Shown here: in pieces, positions 8,924 to 20,800 of the stretch
Layout of the letters: every line of letters begins with the position of its first letter
Numbering within the stretch: position 1 is the stretch's first letter
Assembly (NCBI RefSeq): GCF_016650815.1
Contig: NZ_JAEKEZ010000023.1
Coordinates: forward strand, 1-64,000
Reading direction: 5' to 3'
Length of the DNA stretch: 64,000 nucleotides
Origin: Pseudomonas sp. TH31
Lineage (GTDB): Bacteria > Pseudomonadota > Gammaproteobacteria > Pseudomonadales > Pseudomonadaceae
Notes under the pieces: model-generated
What the model was told of the DNA's origin: nothing
The model's database searches: none
What the model saw: the letters and a program-made list of their open reading frames with translations, nothing else
Program-made: the position numbers and the translations under genes

Positions 8924-9609
8924 AGATCAGCCGCCCTTACGCCTACCGAGTAGCGCTTCTCAAGGTGACGCAATGCCAGCAACGAGACACTGGTGATCAC
9001 CAGGTACATCGCCGCCACCGCGAGGAAGAAGGTGAAAGGCTCGCGGGTGGCATCTGCCGCCTGCTTGGCCTTGAACATCATGTCTTGCAGGCCCACCACC
9101 GAAATCAGCGCGGTCGCCTTGGTCAATACCAGCCAGTTGTTGGTGAAACCCGGAATCGCCAGACGAATCATCTGCGGCACCAACACCCGGAAGAACACCT
9201 GAAAACTGCTCATGCCGTACGCCATGCCGGCTTCTGCCTGACCTTTGGGGATCGCCATGAAGGCGCCACGGAAGGTTTCGGACAGGTACGCACCGAAGAT
9301 GAAACCCAGGGTGCCGATACCGGCAGCCAACGGATTCAGGTCGATGTAGTCGTTAAAGCCGAGCATCGGTGCGACGCGGTTAAGCAGGTCCTGACCACCG
9401 TAGAAAATCAGCAGGATCAGCACCAGGTCGGGAATCCCGCGGATCACTGTGGAATACAGGTCGCCCAGCCAGGCCAGCCAGCGAATCGGGGACAGACGCA
9501 GCGAAACGCCGATCAGACCCAGAACAATGGCCAAGACCATGGACGACAAGGCGAGCTGAAGCGTCAGCCATGCGCCATCGAGGATGACAGCCCCGTAGCC
9601 TTTCAACAT
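8920..9609 (-). CDS. aotQ: AotQ, arginine/ornithine ABC importer permease
   Basis: This is the second permease, 229 residues, starting MLKGYGAVILDGAWLTLQLA. It has hydrophobic segments through the protein and an EAA-type loop (GQAEAGMAYGMSSFQVFFRV). It belongs to the HisQ/ArtQ group and forms a heterodimer with AotM. It is separated from aotJ by 91 bases that hold a strong hairpin, which suggests that part of the transcription stops after the binding-protein gene. Its stop overlaps the aotM start. Confidence 0.93.
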   Translation of the reverse strand: MLKGYGAVILDGAWLTLQLALSSMVLAIVLGLIGVSLRLSPIRWLAWLGDLYSTVIRGIPDLVLILLIFYGGQDLLNRVAPMLGFNDYIDLNPLAAGIGTLGFIFGAYLSETFRGAFMAIPKGQAEAGMAYGMSSFQVFFRVLVPQMIRLAIPGFTNNWLVLTKATALISVVGLQDMMFKAKQAADATREPFTFFLAVAAMYLVITSVSLLALRHLEKRYSVGVRAADL

Positions 9610-9632
9610 GATTCAGGTCCTCGAAAGTTGGG

Positions 9633-9679
9633 ATGAAAAAATGGCGCAAACCTCAGGGATCCTGTTGCTTGCGCCATTT
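9633..9679 (-). terminator. partial terminator/attenuator between aotJ and aotQ
   Basis: On the minus strand an 11-bp stem (AAATGGCGCAA at 9669-9679 paired with TTGCGCCATTT at 9639-9649) is followed directly by a run of T. It sits just after the aotJ stop. This is the usual device for making more binding protein than permease. Confidence 0.75.
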
Positions 9680-9700
9680 CGGACTTGTCGCCTGGACGTG

Positions 9701-10474
9701 TTACTTGCCGTAGATATCGAAGGCGAAGTATTTGTCCTGGATTTGCTTGTACTTGCCGTTCTCGCGAATGGCAGCGATCGCACCGTTGATCTTGTCTTTG
9801 AGTGCGTCACCCTTGCGAACTGCAATACCTACGCCGTCGCCGAAGTATTTGACGTCGGTGAAGGCCGGGCCAACGAAGGCGAAACCTTTGCCGGCGTCGG
9901 TTTTCAGGAAGCCGTCATCCAGCAGGGTCGCGTCGGCCACGGTGCCGTCGAGGCGGCCAGCGGCTACGTCGAGGTAGATTTCGTTCTGCGAGCCGTAAGG
10001 CTTGATCTCGGCACCCAGCGGGGCCAGGACTTCGCGGGCGAAACGCTCGTGGATCGAACCACGCTGTACACCGATGTTCTTGCCCTTGAGCTCAGTCAAG
10101 CCTTCGCTGACTTGAGTGCCGGCCTTCATGACCAGGCGAGCCGGGGTGTTGTAGTACTTGTTGGTGAAGTCCACGGATTTCTTGCGGTCTTCAGTGATCG
10201 ACATGGACGACAGGATCGCGTCGATCTTGCGCACTTTAAGTGCCGGGATCAGACCGTCGAACTCTTGCTCGACCCAGACGCACTTGACCTGCATCTGCTC
10301 GCACAAGGCGTTGCCGATGTCGTAGTCAAAACCAACAATGCTGCCGTCCGGCGCCTTGGAGGCGAACGGAGGGTAAGCTGCTTCGATACCGATTTTCAGA
10401 GGTTTTTCATCGGCGAAGGTCGGCAGGGACAGCACGGACAGTGCCAGGGCGCCAAGCAGCACAAGTTTCTTCAT
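9701..10474 (-). CDS. aotJ: AotJ, periplasmic arginine/ornithine-binding protein
   Basis: This is a secreted solute-binding protein of about 257 residues. A signal peptide (MKKLVLLGALALSVLSLPTFA, cleavage after TFA) precedes the SBP_bac_3 domain: IGIEAAYPPFASKAPDGSI, GFDYDIGNALCEQM, SSMSITEDRKKSVDFTNKYY and GDGVGIAVRKGD. It captures arginine and ornithine in the periplasm for AotQM. The ATG at 10474 fits the signal peptide and is preceded by CCGATGGAGTCCCAAG; a longer reading has no such start. It is the first gene of the operon, with an ArgR-type site about 170 bases upstream. Confidence 0.95.
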   Translation of the reverse strand: MKKLVLLGALALSVLSLPTFADEKPLKIGIEAAYPPFASKAPDGSIVGFDYDIGNALCEQMQVKCVWVEQEFDGLIPALKVRKIDAILSSMSITEDRKKSVDFTNKYYNTPARLVMKAGTQVSEGLTELKGKNIGVQRGSIHERFAREVLAPLGAEIKPYGSQNEIYLDVAAGRLDGTVADATLLDDGFLKTDAGKGFAFVGPAFTDVKYFGDGVGIAVRKGDALKDKINGAIAAIRENGKYKQIQDKYFAFDIYGK

Positions 10475-10970
10475 CTTGGGACTCCATCGGTAAAGGGCAA
10501 AAACGGCAGAGTGAGCACAGGCCCAATATGCGAATGGGTTAAACCGGAATGCGGTGCTGCGTCCTACAAAACCCACGTTGTTTTCAACGTGAGCAACGAC
10601 GAGCGAGTGATCGGCATTCTAACGACAGGCCGGAAGCCGATATTTCTTCAATGCGACAACAAATTACAGATGCACCGAGAATGCCGCCTGGGCATGTTGA
10701 CAGCCTTGCAATTTCATGCAAGAGCAAAAGACAGTGAACCGATCTATGCTGCAAATTGCGGGCCTATTATTCGCAAACCCTTCTAATCCGGCAAGCGCAG
10801 CGTGATGCCTTATTTTTCAGAGGGGCTTCAGAGGCCCTGAAACGGGGCTTTGCGTTTCCCAATGCCCCGTATCGGCGCGGGCGGTTACACATTCAGTTAC
10901 TTTCTTGGGGCGTGGTAACAGTGGGAAATCACCTACACGTGATGCCGATAATTATTGGTTGAACATCAAC
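10475..10970. other. aotJ upstream region
   Basis: This stretch has no convincing gene. It is A+T-richer than its neighbours and holds an ArgR-type half-site (10643-10658). There are A/T-rich promoter-like segments near 10580-10780, and nothing else recognisable up to the REP pair at 10971. Confidence 0.5.
10643..10658 (-). promoter_or_regulatory. ArgR-type half-site upstream of aotJ
   Basis: The minus strand reads TGTCGCATTGAAGAAA, a TGTCGC-N8-AA match like the two before aruC. The shared motif supports common ArgR control of uptake and catabolism. Confidence 0.55.
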
Positions 10971-11070
10971 ATCAAAAGATCGCAGCCTTCGGCAGCTCCT
11001 ACAAATAATGAGCCGGGTCGCCCCCCTCTGTAGGAGCTGTCGAGTGAAACGAGGCTGCGATCCTTTGATC
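10971..11070. repeat. REP palindrome pair, family A
   Basis: ATCAAAAGATCGCAGCCTTC and a facing GTAGGAGCTGTCGAGTGAAA unit lie between the aotJ upstream region and the acsA terminator. Confidence 0.88.
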
Positions 11071-11079
11071 TTCAACAAT

Positions 11080-11113
11080 AAAAAACCCCGCCAGACTTAA
11101 CACCTGGCAGGGC
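11080..11113 (-). terminator. intrinsic terminator of acsA
   Basis: On the minus strand the stem CCCTGCCAG/CTGGCGGGG is followed by a T run, 24 bases after the acsA stop. Confidence 0.85.
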
Positions 11114-11136
11114 TTCGCTGACACAAGAACCGCGGT

Positions 11137-13092
<1,956 letters not shown>

Positions 13093-13250
13093 CTTTCTTA
13101 CCTCGGTGGAATAGTTGTTTTTGTATGGCTCTGTTGTAGCCGGGCCGGGCCTATAGAACCATTCGACGATGGTAGTAACAAGCCCCTGCAAAATGCGGTG
13201 AATACCCCCTTCATCCGCCTGAAACCCCGCACTCCATGGCCCCGCGCCCC

Positions 13251-13284
13251 TGTAGGAGCTGGCGAAGCCTGCGATCTTTTGATC
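13251..13284. repeat. single family-A REP half
   Basis: One unpaired copy (TGTAGGAGCTGGCGAAGCCT plus GCGATCTTTTGAT) lies in the acsA upstream region. The rest of 13285-13450 shows nothing I can identify. Confidence 0.75.
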
Positions 13285-13450
13285 TCAAGACCGATTGTTA
13301 CAGGAATCACGAAAGGTGTTTATCAAAACCATGGCTATATGAATGTAACCCCCACGCCTAAAATCAGCCTCGCCAACAAGGCAAACCTGATTAACCAAGT
13401 TGCAGCCCCCACGAAGGCAGTTAATCAAAAACCAGGTACTGAAGTTCCAC

Positions 13451-13473
13451 ACGCAATCCCAAAAGGATTGCGT
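13451..13473 (+). promoter_or_regulatory. 9-bp hairpin in the leader of the DUF2790 gene
   Basis: ACGCAATCC and GGATTGCGT form a perfect 9-bp stem around a 5-base loop, 34 bases before the start codon. There is no T run, so it is more likely an operator or leader structure than a terminator. Confidence 0.45.
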
Positions 13474-13506
13474 GACCCCTCTCGACTTTAGAAAGGTAAA
13501 TTTGAA

Positions 13507-13773
13507 ATGAAAGCTTTATTAGTTCTGGCCCTCAGCAGTCTGTGCGCAACCGCCATGGCAGACGAGGCCCCGACTGATGTTGCACAGCAAAAACCCGCAG
13601 TAGTAGAGGAATACACTTACTCCACCCACCTGGACATCGCCAACATCGTGTCCATGAGCGAAGTGCCGAACGTGTGTGAAGTTGTTCCGATGAAAATGGA
13701 ATACGACGACTCTAAAGGCCAACGCCACATCCTGCGTTACAGCGTTATGGGTAACGGCTGCTCCAACGGCTGA
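13507..13773 (+). CDS. DUF2790 family small exported protein
   Basis: This 88-residue protein has a clear signal peptide (MKALLVLALSSLCATAMA) and a mature domain with the DUF2790 pattern (YSTHLDIANIVSMSEVPNVC, VVPMKMEYDDSKGQRHILRY) and two cysteines that could pair. DUF2790 proteins are small periplasmic proteins common in Pseudomonas, often several per genome. The molecular role is not settled. The ATG at 13507 has GAAAGG upstream. It stands alone, divergent from acsA. Confidence 0.85.
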   Translation: MKALLVLALSSLCATAMADEAPTDVAQQKPAVVEEYTYSTHLDIANIVSMSEVPNVCEVVPMKMEYDDSKGQRHILRYSVMGNGCSNG

Positions 13774-13958
13774 TCCCCCCGCACTCCCCTTAACGGTTCG
13801 ACCCATTTGCCCGCGATTCAAGGCCGATGAAGCGCCGAACCGAATACATCGATAAATAAGATTATTTAGTGCGATTATTTGCGCTTTTCAATCAAATAAG
13901 TTGGCGTAGGATAAATTCCACACCCAAGGCACATGCCAACGAACCTGGAGCCACGACC

Positions 13959-14234
13959 ATGAAAACCAAACTGATTCTCGCCCTGACCCTCTCCGTACTG
14001 GCCGGCAGCGCTTTTGCCGCTGATGGTTACGACCGCACCGGCTCGGCTGCTTTTACCAGCGATGCGGCTGTCGCTTCCGATGGCTACGACCACACCGGTT
14101 CGGCGTCTTTTGCTGCCGATGGTGCCGATCACACGGGCGCTGCCAAACTGGCTTCTGACGGTGCCGATCACACCGGCAGCGCCAAGCTGGCTGCCGATGG
14201 TGCAGATCACGTCGGTGCTGCCCGTTTCAGCTGA
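13959..14234 (+). CDS. small secreted protein with 13-residue tandem repeats
   Basis: The 91-residue product has a signal peptide (MKTKLILALTLSVLAGSAFA). Almost all the rest is five copies of a 13-residue unit of the form DGxDHTGxAxLAS, the first copy being longer and degenerate. The Asp/His-rich units suggest metal or surface binding, but this is only inferred. The start is the ATG after GGAGCCACGACC; an upstream in-frame extension lacks a signal peptide. I do not recognise a named family with a known function. Confidence 0.8.
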   Translation: MKTKLILALTLSVLAGSAFAADGYDRTGSAAFTSDAAVASDGYDHTGSASFAADGADHTGAAKLASDGADHTGSAKLAADGADHVGAARFS

Positions 14235-14867
14235 TGGCTGAACGCAACACCAGGGCCCGGCCTCAGTCGGGCTTAGTTGTGTCTGGAGTGGTTGAAAATC
14301 GACCAAAACCACAACATGTAGTGATTTTGGCTACTTTTTGAACAAAAACGCACAGGACCATTTTTAGCCAAAAACTGCACACAATCTCGTCCACAAAATC
14401 CTCTATATCGCCCTGTAAGCCGCGCCGCGCCTGGCTTGCGGTACATCAATAGATCGCAACGACGCCCCCACCCCGACACCACCGTCAAAAACCAGCCAAA
14501 AAAAAGCAAAAAAAAACTTCATCCGCCAAAGCCCTGTAAACCCTCGCTCCAACCTCAAAACGCCCCCCGCCGACCGTTCCCAGTGCCACTTGGTCGCACC
14601 ACGAAGGCAATTTTTTCCCTATAATGCGGGCTTAAACGGGCCTGCAATATTCCCTTACAGGGGATGAACAGTCAGTCCGAAGCCCAAGCAGAAGCTGTTC
14701 ACGTTTCTGCGAACCCCGGCTGCTTCGGATCCTCCGTACAAAATTCTGTTTGATGCCTGCGTATAGCTGCTGCAAAAAACGATTCCTTTAGATCCAACGC
14801 GGCCAGTACGACCGTGTGAAAAATCATCACACGGGCAATCTGGCCCTCACGCAGGAGACGACACGTC
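14235..14867. other. nrdB upstream region with possible promoter and NrdR-like box
   Basis: This 630-bp gap has no convincing gene; nrdA, the usual partner of nrdB, is not here. An imperfect palindrome CCACAACATGTAGTGA (14309-14324) resembles the NrdR box, although the second box normally found about 31 bp away is not seen. TATAAT at 14620-14625 is a good -10 element without a clear -35. A 29-codon reading frame at 14664 is not family-like. Confidence 0.4.
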
Positions 14868-16117
14868 ATGCTGAGCTGGGACGAATTCGACAAAGAAGAC
14901 ACGGGCGAAGTGGCTGTAAAGGCGCCAACGCCGGCCACGCGACTGAAGCCAACATGGACCGCCTCGACACCGCCGGTGGCGTCGCCGCCCAGGAAGCGCG
15001 TGCCGTGACCGCCGCCGACTCCGCCGCGATCGCCCGTGCCAAGGCTGCCCTGGACAACCTCGATGTTGCCGAAGGCCTGGCTGAACTCGAAGGCGCCTCC
15101 GCCCGTGTCGCCGTTGACGAAAAGCGCATGATCAACTGCCGCGCCGACCTCAACCAACTCGTACCCTTCAAGTACGACTGGGCCTGGCAGAAGTACCTGG
15201 ACGGTTGCGCAAACCACTGGATGCCGCAAGAAGTCAACATGACCGCCGACATCGCCCTCTGGAAAGACCCGGAAGGCCTGACCGACGACGAGCGCCGCAT
15301 TGTCATGCGCAACCTCGGCTTCTTCTCCACCGCCGACTCCCTGGTTGCCAACAACCTGGTCCTGGCCGTGTACCGCCTGATCACCAACCCGGAATGCCGC
15401 CAGTACATCCTGCGCCAGGCGTTCGAAGAGGCGATCCACACCCACGCCTACCAGTACTGCATCGAATCGCTGGCCATGGATGAAGGCGAGATCTTCAACA
15501 TGTACCACGAGATCCCGTCGGTCGCGAAAAAAGCCACCTGGGGCCTCAAATACACCCGCTCGATCTCCGATCCGAAGTTCGAAACCGGCACCGTCGAAAC
15601 CGACAAAGAGCTGCTGCGCAACCTGATCGCCTACTACTGCGTTCTGGAAGGCATCTTCTTCTACTGCGGCTTCACCCAGATCCTCTCCATGGGCCGGCGC
15701 AACAAAATGACCGGCGTCGCCGAGCAGTTCCAATACATCCTGCGCGACGAATCCATGCACCTGAACTTCGGCATCGACGTGATCAACCAGATCAAAATCG
15801 AAAACCCGCACTTGTGGGACGCTGAAATGAAGGAAGAGGCTTCGCAGATGATTCTGCAGGGCACTCAGTTGGAAATCGAATACGCCCGCGACACCATGCC
15901 TCGCGGCGTACTCGGCATGAACGCGGCGATGATGGAGGACTACCTGAAGTTCATCGCTAACCGTCGCCTGTCGCAGATTGGGTTGAAGGAAGAGTATCCA
16001 GGGACGACTAACCCGTTCCCATGGATGAGCGAGATCATGGACTTGAAGAAAGAGAAGAATTTCTTTGAGACGCGGGTTATTGAGTATCAGACTGGTGGGG
16101 CGTTGAGCTGGGATTAA
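14868..16117 (+). CDS. nrdB: class Ia ribonucleotide reductase beta subunit, frame interrupted
   Basis: NrdB carries the di-iron/tyrosyl radical cofactor used to reduce ribonucleotides. The body has the iron/radical segment EEAIHTHAY (Glu, His and the radical Tyr), YYCVLEGIFFYCGFTQI, DESMHLNF with a second Glu/His pair, and the C-terminal R1-docking tail EYQTGGALSWD. The true N-terminus MLSWDEFDKEDTGEVAVK starts at the ATG at 14868 with AGGAG upstream. The frame shifts by one base at 14918-14922; adding one G there joins it to GANAGHATEANMDRL. The repaired length is about 416 residues, normal for Pseudomonas. Because the enzyme is normally essential, the break is probably a sequencing error. 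Confidence 0.92.
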
Positions 16118-16156
16118 TTTGCCGTCGCAAAGCCTAATTTCCTGATTGATTTTTTT

Positions 16157-16186
16157 AAAAAGCCCTGAACGCCTTCAGGGCTTTTT
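16157..16186 (+). terminator. nrdB terminator
   Basis: AAAAAGCCCTGAA and TTCAGGGCTTTTT form a 13-bp A/T-flanked stem with a 4-base loop, which could act in both directions. It ends nrdB and also lies after the stop of the convergent receiver-domain gene. Confidence 0.9.
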
Positions 16187-16219
16187 CGTTATAAACCGCC
16201 GCAGAATCCTCAGGCATTA

Positions 16220-17893
16220 CTAATCAACACGAGTTGGCTCATAATCATTTATGCCCGGTAGATGTAAACGGCTGGCTATCTTACTGACGAGTCGCTGAGC
16301 TTTTTCACGCCTCAAATCACCTACCCAATAAAATTTTACACCACGACCATCCTGAAAAAACCACTTCAAACAAGTATCGTCAAATTGACCGAATACTGCC
16401 TGACTTGAAACACCAGCCGAACCAAACCCAAACATAAGCAAATCGTATAACTTTTCACTTACAGACAATGAACGCTGCAAACCGTGCCACTGCAAATGGA
16501 TATTAGGGGAGTCAGAGTTAGACGCCAATCTCATCAATGGGAACGTGCGAGTGTTGTCGAATCGAATACTGTCGCATCTTGGTTGGATACAAAGATAAAA
16601 CTCATAACTTTGTCCAGTACTCACCGCAACTACCGTCCCCAGCGTCAGCCGCGGGGGGTGATTCGCTGAAAGCTTGAGCATATGATTTCTGGTAAAATCA
16701 TGTAAAAACGCCATCTCTTTACGCGCTACGTCAGCTTCGCTACTATTTGGATAAAATCGTTCCATGATACGCTTTTGAGGATGTCTCTCATGATCCGAAA
16801 TGGCTAATGCAGAAGATATCGCGGCCAATTTATCAAGCCTAAAACTTGATAAGCAATCTTCAATCACAGCAGTTGCCTCCTCGGTTACATCTGCATTTTT
16901 AAGCTCACGCAGTCGCTCAACACACAATTTATCCGAGAGCTGCGCTCTGACGCCTTCTGTAAGCATCAGGTGGTGTAAACTATCAGCAACCAACTCTATC
17001 AAATGAGCTTCAGCATCGTCAGAGTTAGGAATTAAAGCACGATGTGTTATGAAAGCCGCATCTAAATGCTCTTTAAATTGCCCAAGTATTTGATGCGTAT
17101 GATTACGTATAGTACCAATCGCTGAAAGTGCAGCTGCAGGCAGCACGCCGGCAGAAAGCTCAGAATGAAGATCAAATATTTTGTCAGGAAGTTCAGAAAG
17201 AGGAACTCCGTAAGCATTCGCGACAGAAGGTTTATTTAAAATAACGACACAAGCGTGGTCAATTTTTATTAATTTGCCGTCAGTTTTAACCTTATCAGCA
17301 CCAAACACACGTTTAATCTCAGACTTAACGATGCGTTGATTCGAAGCAGTGTAAACAACAATGAATCGGAGCCTGCCTCCATTAATTTTATCGCCTGCTA
17401 TAATTTCTTCAATTGCTCTTAAGCTAGCAGTGTGATCACCTGGACGAAGCTCCCAATCTAACACAAGCACATCCGCCGCCTGAGCGATGGACTTAATCTC
17501 TTCAACAAGGGGCTCCAAAGCCATACTCGACTCAGGCTGAATGATGGAACATATGATGCCATGATGCGCGAACAACCTTACAAGTCCAGGCCCATCAAGC
17601 TCATGATCCTTATCTGCTATAGCTACTTCGGAGGCATCCTCTCCAATTGGTTCGGTCCCTGACGGAGGGTCTTCAGAGACAAAATTTTGTTCGGAGGGTG
17701 TATCTACCGAAAAAAAATCGAAAGGATTAGTAGGAGCTTCGATACTAGCCGCCCCAATCATAGGAGTACTGTTGTATGCTCGATCGTCGACAACGACTAC
17801 AGTCTTGAGAAATTTCTTAACGGACTCTTTATAATGATCCTTAAGTGAAAACACAGATAAAACCATTTCTCCCGCTACTAGAACATCACTCAT
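16220..17893 (-). CDS. receiver-domain protein of a putative defence/epigenetic operon
   Basis: This 557-residue protein has an N-terminal CheY-like receiver fold: acidic pair D36-D37 in TVVVVDDRAYN, candidate phospho-acceptor D146 in DVLVLDWEL, and T182 in IVVYTAS. Between strand 1 and helix 1 there is an acidic insert of roughly 65 residues (about 40-105), unlike normal response regulators. The remaining 350 residues match no family I recognise and show no clear DNA-binding motif. The start MSDVLVAGEM overlaps the stop of the GHKL gene by eight bases (ATGAGTGA). Base composition is visibly A+T-rich compared with flanking genes, a sign of transfer. It probably receives a signal, perhaps a phosphate, from the partner ATPase. 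Confidence 0.7.
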   Translation of the reverse strand: MSDVLVAGEMVLSVFSLKDHYKESVKKFLKTVVVVDDRAYNSTPMIGAASIEAPTNPFDFFSVDTPSEQNFVSEDPPSGTEPIGEDASEVAIADKDHELDGPGLVRLFAHHGIICSIIQPESSMALEPLVEEIKSIAQAADVLVLDWELRPGDHTASLRAIEEIIAGDKINGGRLRFIVVYTASNQRIVKSEIKRVFGADKVKTDGKLIKIDHACVVILNKPSVANAYGVPLSELPDKIFDLHSELSAGVLPAAALSAIGTIRNHTHQILGQFKEHLDAAFITHRALIPNSDDAEAHLIELVADSLHHLMLTEGVRAQLSDKLCVERLRELKNADVTEEATAVIEDCLSSFRLDKLAAISSALAISDHERHPQKRIMERFYPNSSEADVARKEMAFLHDFTRNHMLKLSANHPPRLTLGTVVAVSTGQSYEFYLCIQPRCDSIRFDNTRTFPLMRLASNSDSPNIHLQWHGLQRSLSVSEKLYDLLMFGFGSAGVSSQAVFGQFDDTCLKWFFQDGRGVKFYWVGDLRREKAQRLVSKIASRLHLPGINDYEPTRVD

Positions 17894-20800
17894 CACCAAG
17901 CACTCCTTGTTCAAAAAGTCCGTCATCATCTTCTATAAATTTAATCGCAAGGAGAAAAGCTGGATTATTCTCCCTTCCAGGATTCGTCAAAATCAAATCT
18001 AGTTCGTCGCGTCGAAGCGCCTTTCGAGAAATTGCCAAACCCATTCCGCGGCCGTTATGTTTCTCGGAGAAGCCGAACTCAAAAATTTGCTCAGCATGTC
18101 GTCTATCTATACCGACGCCTCCGTTTCGAATAACAATACCATTTTTATGTCTTTCAAGTTTTATCCAGCGTTTCTCTCCGATCTCCTTCGAAACCCAGTG
18201 ACAAGCATTGTCAATGACATTGATAAGAACCGGATAGATTGTCGACGGATATGCAGAGATCACCCCAGATAAAAAATCCGAAGTAGCAGAGTAGATAATC
18301 GAGTGGCGCTCAAACCTATCAGCAAAAACATTTTCTATATAGTTTGATATTTCCCCGCCGGAAAGATCCATTGCTGTTCTATAAAGACGTCGATCAAGAG
18401 GTGAAAACAGGGACAAATATTCCTCAAGATGAGCAAACCCTGAATGTAATCCTTTGAACAATCCGCTTAAAGCGGGATTTTTATCCGCCCAAGGCTTTAG
18501 ATCTTTAATTCCTTTTTTGACCGTTTTAGCAACTGCGTCAAACTCATGCTGCACGACACCAAGCGCCATGCCTATCTGCGCCCAATACATCGAGTCACTT
18601 AAGTCTTCTCGGAGACTTAAGTTCTGTCCTTCAAGAGCAGCACTCAAATCATCTGGCAAGAGACCATCTTTTACACCTTCGCTCAACGACTCCAGTTGCG
18701 ACCTCAAATTAGATAAAAAATCCTGCTCTTTTACTGCCGCAACCTCTAACTTTTGCTGGAGCATAGATTGAAAGGTAACTAGCGATGAATCATCAAAGCT
18801 TTTTAAATCTGTTTTATCAAAATCCGACAGCGCATCTTCTACCGTATTACGAAATCTTTGAAAGCTTGTTTCTATTCCGAACCGTAGATCTTGCTGTGAC
18901 TGTTCGACTATATCGCGGGCCAACCTCCTTTCCGCCTTCACCAACTTTTCCATTTCACCTTTTCGAAAAGCCAATCCATCCCTTAACATGCCCCGACGAT
19001 CAATTGCATCGCCACGCTCATGAAGTATTTCAGCTAATTTTTCCTGTAAAACACCTTCAATCGGATAATAAACGGTGCTTTCTATTTCATCACAAATAGT
19101 TCTGTATCGAGCCCAATCCGCCTCACCTTCCTTATTGAGTCCGACTCCACGTGGCCGTGATATTTTGTTTAGTTTTCGCAACGCATCTAGACCAACCCTG
19201 AGCTCTCGCTCTACAATTTGAAGCTCTCTTGTCATTTCATCAGGGTCTGCAACTGCTTGAACCAAGTTAAATTTTTGTAGCAAATCGTCCCTGAACTTTT
19301 CAGCCTCCTTTGCAACGTCTCCCTCTTCGACTCTCACAAAAAACTGATTAATTGCGTGCTGTAATTTTTCTTTTCTTACAGAAACACGTTTTTCTCGAAT
19401 TTTCAGTAGTTTATTTTGGTTCTCCATTTCATCGCGCAATCGGTTAAATTCGTTGCCTAGAGGCGCATCCTTCCGAAAATAATCTTTTGCGAGGGACATT
19501 AAGAAGAACTCCAAAACGCCTCGGAACTGGCGAAACGCAGCATTCTCTTGAAATCCTTCACGACCAGCCTTTTCACGAAGCGCCTGATTTTCCACATTAT
19601 CCAAGACTATCGCGCCAAACATTCTCCTGAATGAGAAAAACCAATCTTTGTGGGCCTTATTCCTCCGCTGCTCAATGCGCAGAAAATCATGCTCAATATC
19701 CCCGTATGGCAGGACCCGTATTCCATCCCTATAAACATACAACCCACCGTGCTTAGCAAGCTTAGCGCTTAGTAGCCCATGGCTCGTTGAATCTAAAAGA
19801 GATTGATGTGCGTAACCTTGAGAGTAACCAAATCTGATCTTGAAAGGACCACACTGTAATGGAATAGCAGATTTTAATGGATAGCTTAACGTATAAGAAG
19901 CTTTCGGCTGATCGTAAACTTTAACTGTCCCAACAAACTTACCATACTCATCAAACTCCCCATCGACCTGGTGATCAGCAGCTTCAAAATCTTCGGGACC
20001 GATAAATACTTTATCATCAATAAGATCAGTAAAAACCTCACCTTTATGATCACGAAAGAATGCCCTAATTGGAGTCGACGCCATATCGGGGAACATGGTA
20101 TTCGAAAATCCCACGAGCAGTGTCTGCAATTTAGATGTGCGCCCGTCACCTAACTGAGCATCATCTTCCAGATCCAGTTCTAAAATCTCGTCATAAGGAC
20201 GAATAATAAAATGGGTTCCGTGCCTGCCTCCCTCGAACAAAGGAGAAGCGACATCATCACACACCCCTCTAAATTTCAAACCGTTATATACAGATGACGG
20301 ATCAAAGCTCATCATCTGAAGATCGGACTCAATTTTCTGCCGACTATCACTGGTAAGATTAGGCTCAAGTCCGTCTAAACTAGATAAAACAACAGCAATC
20401 ATCGCGTCGATATCTGCTTTGCCCGGAAAATCATCACCTTTAAATGTTCTAATTGGAACAACTACTTGATCAAGCCCAATACCTGGAATCTCGAAAAGCC
20501 CCCAATGCACTAGTGCGACTACGAGATCATGCAACCCGTCTTCACGAGAGGCTCGCGTAAGGATTAAAACAGCAGGGCCAATTACAGCAATAGCTAAACG
20601 CCCAATACCCTTTTCACCTAACACATGACGTTTTATTTTCCCATAATCACCTAGCCACGGAGCAGTACTAATTTTCGTCCCTAATTTACTCTCCGTACCT
20701 ACTGTCAACCATCGATTGATAAAGTCATGATGGGTCATTCCGATGCCGTCATCACGCAGCATAAATATCTTCTGTTGACGTAATACGTCAACTTCTACTC

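Noticed and set aside
14340..14355. Second NrdR box 31 bp from the first
   Set aside because: The sequence there does not resemble the box, so NrdR control of nrdB stays uncertain.
14664..14753. 29-codon open frame upstream of nrdB
   Set aside because: No ribosome site or family resemblance; it does not match the NrdA N-terminus.
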